This document shows positions 54,700 to 64,000 of a stretch of DNA of 64,000 bases, piece after piece. The notes under the pieces were generated by a model. That model saw only the letters and a program-made list of their open reading frames with translations. It was not told the DNA's origin and ran no database searches. The translations under genes were made by a program, and so were the position numbers. The stretch comes from Beroe forskalii (taxonomy: Eukaryota > Ctenophora > Nuda > Beroida > Beroidae): NCBI GenBank assembly GCA_011033025.1, contig WFMF01000037.1, forward strand, positions 310,001 through 374,000. Direction: 5' to 3'. The number at the start of each line of letters is the position of its first letter. Position 1 is the first letter of the stretch.

Positions 54700-57600
54700 T
54701 AGAAAAACCGGCATTACTAAAGGCAAACTTTTTGTAAATTTTCTCCCATAAACTTTTTCATATTTCAAAATTTGTATTAATTTAATTGTTTTAATTTTTA
54801 AAAGAATAAAAAATTCTGAAAACTTTGAATTTTTGATTCTGCGAGGGAGGCGGGCCCCCCGGGTAAAATTTGTTTTAAAATTTAGTTTTTTTTGAAAAAC
54901 TTAAATTTTTTTCATTCATTAAAATTTTATAAAATGATTTTTTTTAACAAATGGTTGTATGTGTATTTTTTTTTTAAAACTTTAAAGTTTTGTTAACTTA
55001 TTTTTGTCTGTCAAATGAAATTTGAATAAAATAGAAAATTTTTGAAAATATATTTTTTGTTTAACATTAATACATAAAATTGGTTTAAAGGGAAAAACTA
55101 CAAACATTTGATGGTTTATATTTTTTTGCATAAAAAATGTCTAATTTTTCCAATCAGGTGGAAAGTCCCAAAAAAACTTTTTAGCTGAAACCGACATATG
55201 TAAAAAGTATCTCGGTGGGAAGGTCGTGGGGCTTTCGGGGCGGAAAAATCGCAATGAGCTGTTTTTTAAAAATTTAAAAAAAACCTAAATTAAAGAACGG
55301 GTTGGGCAAAAAAACAATTTTTGGGCACCGCCCTGGGCTTTTGTATCTCATGGGAAAGGTCGAGAGATTTTTTTGGGGGAAAAATGCCGGGGCCTTTTAA
55401 ACAATTGTTGCAAAATTGCCAAATGCTAAAAACGGAAAAGGGGTGAAAACTTTTTTTTTGGGAAAAGGGAAGATGTTTTGGGGCGAATTTTTACCGTCCA
55501 GGAAGGTCGTGAGACTTCATTTTGGGGCGGAAAAATGTAAAATGTTTTTCAATCCAAAAAATGCCCTAAATGCTCGGGGAAGATTGGGGGAAAAAATTTT
55601 TGGCGGTGCAAGACTCTTCAAATTTTTGTTTTCATTTAGGAAGGTCAGAAATTTATTGGGAAATTCCCAATGGTTTTTTTTACAATTGTTGAAAAAAATT
55701 TCCCCAAAATCCGGGAAAGGGTAAGGGGAAAACTTTTTTTTGGCATAACGGGTGAATAAAATTTTTTCTTTTTGGGGTCCAGACATTTATTACCCTTTTG
55801 GTCTTATCTTAAAAAAAGGGTCGGTTTTAAAGGGGCCGGTGGCCCATCTGAGCATGGGACTTTTAAACCCCAGGTGGGGTGTAAACCCCTAGGTGGTTTT
55901 TTAGGCCCCCTCTGCCGGGGGGATTGCAAGGGAGGGGGGTTCCCGGACCCCTGGAGGGGGGTGCCCCCGCCCGTGGGAACAATCGACTGCAAAACAAAAA
56001 ATTTTCCCAGATTAATAAGACTGCCAAAGGCTATAAAACCCTTTTCAGATGATTCCTGGGGTCAAGGGGACTTTTTAAAATTTTTTCCACCATTGGGATT
56101 TAATTTCAATGGGCAAAATGTTTATGGTGGTTAATCTTTCCCCGTTTTTGAACATTTCTGTACCCCTTTTTTGGTTGCCCTTATATTATCTTTCTTGGGT
56201 TAAAATTTTTTTAGGGAATTTTCTCCCCTTTCCCGACCAAACCCATCCACCCAATCTAACCACCCTATAACCCTTTAAATTTAACAGACTTACCCTTTTT
56301 TGGGGTTGAAAATTTAAAAAATAAAAATTTTAGAAGGATGAAATGTCCTTTAGATAAATTCCTTACCCTTTTCTGGGGTGATTTTGAAAAAGTTTTAAAC
56401 ATCCAAATTTTTTTCCCTTATAACTTTTTTCCAAACAGGGAAAAGTTTATCCTTTACCCTTTTTTCCCCCAAAGTCGAAGAATAAACATGCCTTGCCCTT
56501 TCCCTTTAAAATGAACCCCAAATTCCCGGACCAGAACTTGGCCCAAATCAGGTCTTGTGTTAAAAAACAGTTTTTTCCCCACTGTTCCCTTTGCATTTAA
56601 GGATTTTTGTAAAATTGTATTAAAAATGCCCTTGCCACATTTTCCCCAAGTGAAATCTCCCCATTTTTTGGGTGAGATACAAATTTTTCCTTTCTTAAAA
56701 AAACAGTTTTCCCCGTTATCGTTCCTTTCATTTTAGGGGATTTTTTGTCAACAATTGTATATAAACATATTATTTTTTTTAAGATGAAGTCTACCTTCCC
56801 GGGTGAGATCAAAAATCCCTTAATCTTTTGTTTCCCCCAAAAAATTTTTCGCCAACTGTTCCCAAAAATTTTTTGGGGTATTTTTTTGGGAAATTTTTAT
56901 AAAATCTTTGCCATTTTCCCCCAAAAAAAAATTCAAACCCCCCGGCCGAGATAAGATTTTTTTAAACGTCGGTTCCTCACAAAATATTTTATTTTTACAC
57001 CGGAGGGTTGGGTTGTTAGATCATTTTTTTAAAAAAAAAAGAATATCAAAAAACCTTGGGTAGAATTTGTCACACCCTTTGGGGGATTTTACTGTATTAA
57101 GCAACATAAAGTACTTTGTATTGGGGATTTAACCCCTATATTATTCATATAAAGAAGGTGAATTTTTCCTGACTTTAGGGAAAAAATTGCCCAAAATTTG
57201 GGGCTTCCTGTGGACTAGATGGCTTTTTTTTTCTTTTTTCCTGTGGGTACCTCCTTGATTACTCATCTCCAAAAGGGAAGAAAATTTACCCAAGCCCCTT
57301 TTTTTCTGGGCAAAAGGGTTTTGGGGACTTAAAGGCAAAGGAACATGGGGGATTATTCCTTTAAAAAAGGGAACCACTGAGTTATCCCCCAGGTCAACAG
57401 TTTTAAAAATTATTTTTTTTAATAATTTAAATTTTCTTTTACTTTATTTGGTTCAAAATTTTAAAGTTTGAATCCTTTATAAAAATTTTTTTTAAGTGTT
57501 TGAGTTTGATAAAGGTTTAAAAAATTTAAGTCTAGTAGTGGGGGTGGGCCAAAATTTGAGTTTGATTGTTGTCCCTCCCCTAAATTACCTTCCCACATTC
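54700..57600. other. Homopolymer-inflated block, likely poor-quality consensus
   Basis: About 2.9 kb in which nearly every few bases form runs of three to nine identical nucleotides (TTTTTTT, AAAAAA, GGGG, CCCC), unlike the flanks. All frames are short and no motif is recognisable. Texture and abrupt boundaries suggest unpolished or trace-derived sequence. The 5' exons of the SNX4-like gene (start of the PX domain) should lie here or further upstream and cannot be read. Confidence 0.6.
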
Positions 57601-57790
57601 CTTTGGAGAAAAAAGGTAGAAAGTTTTTCAAAGTTTCAATGGAGTTCTGTGTTACTTATTATGCAGGGTTAATTGAGACCCAATTCAAGTTCAAAGATAG
57701 GTACAGTCTCTATAACTATATAAGAAACCGAGCAATAGAATTAAAAAAACCATATCCAGGGGCATTTCTGACATCCTCACTCCTTTGCAG

Positions 57791-60700
57791 TTGAGCGCTA
57801 ACATCTGGACTAAGATGACGATTGACAAGTTTGACAGTGAGTACCTGGAACACAGGAAGATAGGTCTTGAGAAGTTCTTGCACCGGGTGGGGTCCCATCC
57901 CATTCTGCATAGTGATGATATCTTCAAGGCTTTCCTTATGAAGGGAGAGGAGTGGAAAGAGGTATCGTTCGTTAATAAAGTTCATAACTGCGGTACCATC
58001 CATTGGGCATATTTTGTTGTGTGTAAATATAGAAATATTTTATTCTCATCTGAAGTGAAGAAAATTTGACCCCTTCGATCATGACATAATGGACGCATCA
58101 AGTTCATGTCTACCTTCCTTGATAGTTGATAAGGGCATAACATCCTCCCTTCAGATGGCCGACTCAACTGAGTTCCGAACTAAGAACGAGGGTTACATCA
58201 AGGGAATAACAGCCAGTTACCAACTGAAACACTGCGACCCTCGCTTCTCAGAGCTGAGAACCTACGCTGATGAGCTGGAAGCGAGGATCAATGCTCTGCT
58301 CAAGGTCACACAGAGCATTGCTGCGAAGAATAGGCAGAGTTACAACTATTACAAGGACTTCGGGAAATCGTTCAGGTACGTACATGTTACAGTATTGTTA
58401 TAATATGATGATTTCATTACTCTTTTAATTTGATCTTGATATTTTGATTCTCCGTTCTTATTAACTTTCGGTTCATCATAGAAGAGATATCCATAGCTTT
58501 TTAGTTGGATGAATGTAGTACGATGTGATTGATTGATTGATTTTGATTCAATCAATCAATCACATCGTACTACATGTGTAAAGAAGTCATATGTAATCAG
58601 GGATTAGCTAGCTTGGCTTATCTATTAGTCTATTGAATAACTGATCTTTTATCTCTATGTCACACATTATGATATTTATGGAGAGTAATTTATTTGCTGT
58701 GATGTTCAACAGTGTCATCTTAGAATCATTAGTGTACGGTGATGAACTGTTTTTAAATTATTCCACAGGTAAATTGAGCGATCCGTCGAGGCCAGTATCA
58801 CGCCAGTATCGCGCCAGTATCAGGCCAGTACCACGCCAGTATCACGCCAGTATCGCGCCAGTATCAGGCCTACCTCACGCCGTTATCGCGCCAGTATCAC
58901 GCCAGTATCGCGCCAGTATCACGCCAGTAGCACGCCAGTAGCGCGCCAGTAGCGCGCCAGTAGCGCGCCAGTATCGCGCCAGTATTGCGCCAGTAGCGCG
59001 CCAGTAGCACGCCAGTATCACGCCAGTATCGCGCCAGTCGACACTTACTTAAAGCCAGGACGCCAGTAGCACGCCAGTATCAGATCATATACTGGCGTGT
59101 TACTGGCGTCCTGGCTTAAAGTTAGGTTCGACTGGCGCGATACTGGCGTGATAATGGCGTACTACTGGCGCGCTACTGGCGTGATACTGGCGCGATACTG
59201 GCGTGCTACTGGCGTGCTAGTGGCGCGCTACTGACATGCTACTGGCGCGCTACTGGCGTGATACTGGCGCGATACCGGCGTGATACTGGCGCGATAACGG
59301 CGTGAGGTAGGCCTGATACTGGCGCGATACTGGCGTGGTACAGGCGCGCTACTGGCGTGATACTGGCGCGATACTGGCCTCGACGGATCGCTCAATTTAC
59401 CTTTTATTATTATTATTATTAAAGCTGTAAGCAGTATGAACGCATATTTCATTTTTACAGCGACTGGAGTGCCATTGAGACCACTCTGGCAATACCTTTG
59501 CAGAAGATCGGACATCATTTGGATAAGTAAGTGATTAATTTTTAGAGATAATTGAATAATTATCATCAATTATTCATCACCCGTTAATTTGAATTCTCAC
59601 GAAACTTTTGTTTGCTTATATATGTTAATATCAATATGATGTTTTTGCAATCATACCCAATAAAACAATAAAGGAATGCTAGATCCCACCATTGCCACAC
59701 AATGGTAGCCTCCCCCCTTTTTCTGGGGGAGTAGGTGTATAAAGACAGTAACCCCTCTCCCCAGTCTGGAAGGTGCGGGGAACGTGCTGCTCTTGGAGGA
59801 AGATGTAAAGTTCTGCGAGAACATGAGGGAGTTCGCTAACTACTCCTACAGTCTCCGAGACTTCATCAGGAAGTACGAGCTGCTGCAGTACAAGATAGAG
59901 GTCCTCCAGGCTACCATTGAGACCAAGAAGGCAGGACTTGACGCCCTCGGGAATCCTGAGGTCGGTTCTAATTCTTTCTATAGATACAGCTAGATTCTAG
60001 AATCTAGATGTGCTATATTCTTGTCATGATGGATATAAATGCAAAAATTAATGTCTTGAGACTTTGAGGTAAGTGAAAATAAAACTAATTTTATTATTTC
60101 AATCATAAATAGGTACTTTGTGTGTTACCTAAATGACACCATTTCGTCAAATTTCTATTGAATTGTACACTGTAGTACAGTAAACATTAAGACAGGCTAA
60201 AGCAGGATGAAGGTAACAGAAAACTCTGCATCTCTAGGCAGTTGAAGACGATGCTGCAGGTGAAGTTGACCGTAGGCCTAACATAGGCAACCTGTTCAAA
60301 CAATCAGCTCAGCAGAAGGAAACCAGACGTAACAAGCTTCTGGTGGAGTTATCCGAGGCAGAGGAACAGCTGGGGCCTGCACTCTCCGAACTAGAACAGT
60401 TCCTGGCGGAGGCTGAGGTCGAGGTGAGTAGGGATTGCTTAGTGAGATAGCGGTGAGATGGGAGTTATTTAGTGAGTTAGTGGTGAGATGAGAGTTATTT
60501 AGTGAGTTAGTGGTGAGATGAGAGTTATTTAGTGAGTTGACAGAGGTCGAGGTGAGGGGGTATTTCTTGAGTGGACTCTTGACTGATGAGCGAGTGGTTT
60601 AGAGTGTTTGGAGCGCAGATGTATTACATACCAATAGAATGTTATCTAGATTATATATCAGTGTGACTCTCTAAAGAGTAATCTGCTTCATCTTTATACC

Positions 60701-60845
60701 CCAGATTGAGTTGTGGAAGAAAGAGAAGTTCGCTAGTCTGACCCACACACTCCGGATATACGCTAAGCTCCAACTCCAGCACGCTCAACAAGGCCTCCAG
60801 TGCTGGCAGGCCGTCAAATCTGCCATCTCACCGGCAGGGAAGTAG
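57791..60845 (+). CDS. SNX4: SNX4-like sorting nexin, six 3' exons (PX end plus BAR)
   Basis: Exons 57791-57961, 58155-58375, 59461-59526, 59765-59960, 60238-60423 and 60705-60845 (TAG) join in consistent phase. Exon 1 here encodes the PX C-terminus (LSANIWTKMTID, EYLEHRKIGLEKFLHRVGSH, WKE). The next ones hold the linker and BAR domain (DPRFSELRTYADELEARI, YKDFGKSF, DWSAIETTL, VKFCENMREFANYSYSL, RKYELLQYKIEVLQ, then a last helix ending GLQCWQAVKSAI). Spacing and motifs follow human SNX4, which binds PI3P and drives endosome-to-recycling transport and autophagy. The PX N-terminus with the phosphoinositide-binding Arg is missing, apparently lost in the bad block upstream. Introns hold a foldback element, a palindrome and a 31-bp repeat (60451-60541). 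Confidence 0.8.
58513..58575. repeat. Palindrome, 28-bp arms, in SNX4-like intron
   Basis: Perfect 28-bp arms (ATGTAGTACGATGTGATTGA onward) flank TTTTGAT; the inner part is (GATT)n / (AATC)n. Confidence 0.9.
58769..59401. mobile_element. Foldback element of 12-bp units, in SNX4-like intron
   Basis: A 633-bp inverted repeat from GGTAAATTGAGCGATCCGTC to its complement at 59401. Each ~310-bp arm is built from ~25 near-identical CGCCAGTATCRCG-type units (TATC/TAGC and GCG/CAC variants), with a small unique loop near 59085. No coding capacity. The structure matches the left end of the 3301-5700 element: a unique tip with GATCCGT, then short subterminal units. Confidence 0.85.
60451..60541. repeat. 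31-bp tandem repeat, 3 units, in intron
   Basis: Three copies of GGTGAGATGRGAGTTATTTA plus GTGAGTTAGT immediately downstream of the fifth exon's donor. Each unit contains GTGAGT or GTGAGA donor-like sequences. Confidence 0.8.
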
Positions 60846-62307
60846 GCTGGCGAGGGGGTACGGCATCAGGTGGGGGTACGGACTGTGTGAGGGCTTAAGA
60901 AAGGGAGGGGTCGGTGAAATGTGCGCGGGTGCTTATTTTTGGGGTACAAACTGAGTGAGGGCATCATTAGTTAGGGGGACTGTTAATTATGCAACTATGT
61001 ACTTGTTGGGCGGACGGGGCGGGTTTTATTATTCGTTTTTATGTTTTTATAAAGTGATGATCAGAAAAGTTTAACGAAGTAATGACTTAATGAGTGTTTT
61101 GTGAATTATTATATGTTATTTCCTTTATGTTTCAGTAGATTTAAGTACTATTATTAAAAATATAGAATAGTAGCTAATTTTCGTAAATTATTGCTTAAAT
61201 CGGTGTTCGCTAACTTTTGTGATTTTTCATTAAGTCGTGAGTAATACTATAATAATTATTGATGTTAGTTGAGAATCTGTCAACTTATATAAGTATCAAT
61301 ACCGAACTCTGGTTGTGAGTTACGTCCTCTATAGCTATATATTGATGTCCGTTTCATCTCACATCATTTAAATTGCCTTTCGAACTGGTATTCGTATGTA
61401 TAACATTGCATAGTTTCTTCTTCAACATTTTCAGTTGACTGCATCAATAACTTATATTTGATTCACATAATATTATTATTTAATCAAAATGATATTTTAG
61501 CTCACAAGCAAATGATTCATTAATTTTTCGGGCTTACTTGCATTTATTTTGGTAATTTCAGTGTCTATGGTTCGTGTAATATAATGATTTTTAATTTTTT
61601 AATTTTGACTGTAATGGTTCACGATTTCACGGTACTTGATCGCAACGACTGCGACTAAAATGATTTTATTATGGGATCGTTCACATATTAACTACGTAAT
61701 CACCTAGGGGGAGGTGCTTTCGAATGATTTAAACATAACATGTAATTGTAACAAATACAACTACTGTATTTATGAATTTGAATGCATTGCAGTGATGACG
61801 TAATAATTTAATGAGTTAATGATTCCCTCATGACAGATATTTACTATGTAAGTTAGTGGTTGAACAATGTTTCATATTGTTTTGATTTTTGATTAATTGA
61901 GCCTCTGAGAGGGAGATCTAAAATTTATATAATTTATGTGTGATTCGTCCATTTAATCTACTTGTTTACGATAGTGACCTCTTGTCTTCAATGAATAGTT
62001 AATTAGTTATATTCTACTCAGATACTAGAATACTAGAATCGACTTGGTCATAACTCTGTAATTAAATTTGGAATTTTCTCGAACGGTATGGCAATGCCTC
62101 AACCCGTTCAAACAATTGTAATATTCAGCTTCACTAGCACCCAAACTGTCCCAATTCAAATATGGAATGCGGATGACTATGAAATTATAAATTCTAGTCA
62201 TCTGGTATCAAAGCTACCGTCGGTAATTGAAGATTTATTAAAAATCCTTAATGATCCACTCTCGTATCCTCGTAACTTTATAAATTCCTCAGTTCCCTGT
62301 TTTTCAG
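60846..62307. other. 3' UTR/intergenic sequence and probable 5' intron
   Basis: After the SNX4-like stop the sequence becomes AT-rich without recognisable genes. It ends in a strong acceptor (CCCTGTTTTTCAG, 62307) directly in front of the ATG of the next gene, so part of it is probably an intron following a 5' UTR exon that I could not locate. Confidence 0.5.
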
Positions 62308-64000
62308 ATGGCTTCTAAAGCAAAGGTATGTCGTTGTGACAGCAAGCCCTGTGCAAGTGGCTGCCCCTGCTTCAAAGCAAAGACTCTCTGCACTGCTGAC
62401 TGTCACTCCAAAGCCCCATGGGAAAGTGTGCCGTGTCTCAACACTGAGGCGGGGCTCAGAGTTAAGGAGATGAAGCCAGCTGAAATTAGGAAAGGTCTTT
62501 GCGATGCAGGTCTCTCTCCCATCGGGGATAGGAACGAGATTCAGAAACGTCTTGCAGTTCACTTCACCACCTTAGCTAAGAAAAGCAGGCCTATTGATGG
62601 ACCTGGCAATCAGAGTTCCGGTGATTCGGATCAAGTGAATGACTTGATGGAAGCTATCAATGCCAACGAAGGTGATTTTGTATTCATTCTGTCCCTGAGT
62701 GGTAAAATGGTGAAAGCTACATCCAGCAAAGCTGAGTTGAGAAAAGCATACTTCATTCTCAGTTCCAAGGTTCACCCTGACAAAAATGCCAACTCTGCGG
62801 CCTCCAAGCAAGCGTTCCAGGCTGTTCTCGAGTCATTCGAAAGACTCGCCAATCCCGAGAAATTTGAGGATAAAGATGACGATGACGACGATGGCAAACC
62901 TGCCAAAAAACGAAAGAAAACGGAGCGTTTTACTCGAGGAAATGGTGGATGTTTTCAGACCGTATTGCGGTGTCCAAGGTGCAAGGATGTTTGGAAGACC
63001 AAAGATTTGGGCCTGGAGGATGCAGCTTACAACTTCATGATGCAAGGTATCAAACAGTACCTCTGTGGGGGATGTTTTTTGAAATTTGGTTGCATGACAG
63101 CAATTCACAGGTGTCCGCATTGCCGGAAACCCTTTGAGTACGATCCTGATGACTACCATCGTAAGATAACGTGCGGTAATGACAAGTGTGACAGGGAGTT
63201 TGGGTTCTGGATGTTCAATGTAGCTGCTAGACGAGAGCAGGAAGTCAGGAGGGAGGTGAAGCTTGAAAACGAGGCTTTGGCAAAGACTCGTGCTCAGCAG
63301 AGGAGAAGAGGTGCCAGGGCAGAGAAGAGAGTGGGAACTCAGACAAACGAACAACGAGTTCAGGAGCAGCTCTTTGTTCTGAAGTTGGTGGACAACTGTC
63401 CACGGTGTGGGTGGGAGTTGGAACGGGACATGAACAGAGACGACGCTAAAGAGCACCTCAAGACCTGCAATGATGAGAAAGCGATCAAGGCCTACCAACA
63501 GAAGCTAGCTCGGAGGAAAGAGCTGGAAGATAGCAGGAAGAAGGGACAGGAAATTCAAGAAGAAGTGCTAGCTTACAAAACTTGGGAACTCAATGGCAGA
63601 CAAGTTGGTCAGTTGTGGATGTTGAGCGAGAACATTTTGATTCGCGAGTGCAAGAAATACAACCTTGAAGCAGATGGCCCTAAGCACGTGCTGATATCTA
63701 AATTAGGGACAGAAATCAGGATAAGGGAAAAGAGAATGATCACTTTGGGCGGGGAAGATGCTAAGTATGAGCATGATACGACGCCCATCCACAAGGTAGA
63801 TGAAGAGGACCTGCCTCAAAACATGAACAGCATGGAGACAGATGAACTCAGATGTGTTGCTGCCAGCTATGGACTTGAGTTCGATGATAAGAATGATGTT
63901 AAGATGGACATTTTGAAAAAGTTAGAATCAGCCCGATTGAAGGGTTCAGGCTTGCTTATGATTCTCGATGATCAGTCTGATAGCAAATCTAAAAGGAAGA
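62308..64000 (+). CDS. CXC-SAP-J-domain-zinc-finger protein, runs off window
   Basis: ATG 62308, right after an acceptor, opens 564 uninterrupted codons to the window edge. Order: Cys-rich CXC-like motif (C8, C10, C15, C19, C21, C28, C32, C43; the C-x-C-x4-C-x3-C-x-C-x6-C-x3-C spacing of tesmin-type domains); SAP helix pair ~50-86 (MKPAEIRKGLCDAGLSPIGD); J domain ~112-180 with HPD at 156-158; acidic-basic patch with KKRKK; four-pair Cys zinc module 222-294 (CPRC, CGGC, CPHC, CGNDKC); charged coiled coil; C2HC finger (C364, C367, H383, C387); then two SAP-like regions (~428-465 and ~505-540). The domains suggest a nuclear DNA-binding co-chaperone. I do not know a named animal family with this set. 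The single long exon contrasts with the small exons of the neighbour. Confidence 0.8.
   Translation, partial: MASKAKVCRCDSKPCASGCPCFKAKTLCTADCHSKAPWESVPCLNTEAGLRVKEMKPAEIRKGLCDAGLSPIGDRNEIQKRLAVHFTTLAKKSRPIDGPGNQSSGDSDQVNDLMEAINANEGDFVFILSLSGKMVKATSSKAELRKAYFILSSKVHPDKNANSAASKQAFQAVLESFERLANPEKFEDKDDDDDDGKPAKKRKKTERFTRGNGGCFQTVLRCPRCKDVWKTKDLGLEDAAYNFMMQGIKQYLCGGCFLKFGCMTAIHRCPHCRKPFEYDPDDYHRKITCGNDKCDREFGFWMFNVAARREQEVRREVKLENEALAKTRAQQRRRGARAEKRVGTQTNEQRVQEQLFVLKLVDNCPRCGWELERDMNRDDAKEHLKTCNDEKAIKAYQQKLARRKELEDSRKKGQEIQEEVLAYKTWELNGRQVGQLWMLSENILIRECKKYNLEADGPKHVLISKLGTEIRIREKRMITLGGEDAKYEHDTTPIHKVDEEDLPQNMNSMETDELRCVAASYGLEFDDKNDVKMDILKKLESARLKGSGLLMILDDQSDSKSKRK

Noticed and set aside
57603..57794. 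Frame just upstream of the first readable SNX4-like exon as PX N-terminus
   Set aside because: No PX motifs (Arg-Tyr-x-x-F-x-x-L or Pro-Pro loop), and it runs through the acceptor into the exon in the wrong frame.
62088..62318. 76-codon frame ending just inside the CXC/SAP/J gene
   Set aside because: It overlaps the acceptor and start codon in another frame and lacks any motif; probably intronic.
1..64000. tRNA or rRNA genes
   Set aside because: No tRNA arm pattern (T-loop GGTTCGAATCC-type with matching acceptor stem) or rRNA core sequence was noticed on either strand; a tRNAscan/Infernal run would be decisive.

Overview
This window is animal nuclear DNA, most likely from an invertebrate. 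Spliced genes with GT-AG introns encode animal-type proteins (TTC36-like and SNX4-like). They sit in a very repeat-rich, AT-rich background of non-LTR retrotransposons, a Penelope-like remnant, foldback/MITE elements, minisatellites and nested insertions. The taxon cannot be fixed from sequence alone. An insect or other arthropod with a large repetitive genome would fit, but that is a guess.

Layout. 0-5.7 kb: an unidentified, possibly degenerate coding stretch with a Myb/SANT-like end, a 9-bp minisatellite, the C-terminal GIY-YIG half of a Penelope-like element, and a 2.4-kb inverted-repeat element holding two perfect palindromes. 8.0-15.3 kb: three or four coiled-coil/RRM proteins of the LINE ORF1 type with no adjacent reverse transcriptase, a 133-bp tandem repeat, a MITE with perfect 137-bp inverted repeats, a ~145-bp satellite in higher-order form, and a hairpin-rich GC block. 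16.3-24.4 kb: two small inverted-repeat elements, a G-rich minisatellite, a reverse-transcriptase scrap, and a 1.7-kb 18-bp minisatellite. 25.9-26.3 kb: a ~28-bp minisatellite.

27.2-39.55 kb is a tandem duplication of a ~6-kb segment. The second copy carries an intact first exon of a TTC36-like gene (37.58 kb); the first copy carries a version broken by small indels. The other TTC36 exons lie at 53.2-53.9 kb, giving a ~15.5-kb intron. That intron contains a 2.1-kb exon of an unknown disordered protein on the same strand, several MITEs, and a ~8.3-kb composite in which a ~7-kb minus-strand LINE (endonuclease, reverse transcriptase, RNase H, all frameshifted) has inserted into a ~150-bp tandem array with a ~13-bp target duplication.

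54.7-57.6 kb is a homopolymer-inflated stretch that looks like poor-quality consensus; it probably hides the 5' exons of the next gene. 57.8-60.85 kb holds six exons of an SNX4-like sorting nexin, with a 633-bp foldback element in one intron. From 62.31 kb to the window end runs a 564-codon uninterrupted frame for a CXC-SAP-J-domain-zinc-finger protein, the most unusual gene here.

The host genes (TTC36-like, unknown nested exon, SNX4-like, CXC/SAP/J protein) all lie on the plus strand. Nothing shows that they act together; most of the remaining sequence is repeats.
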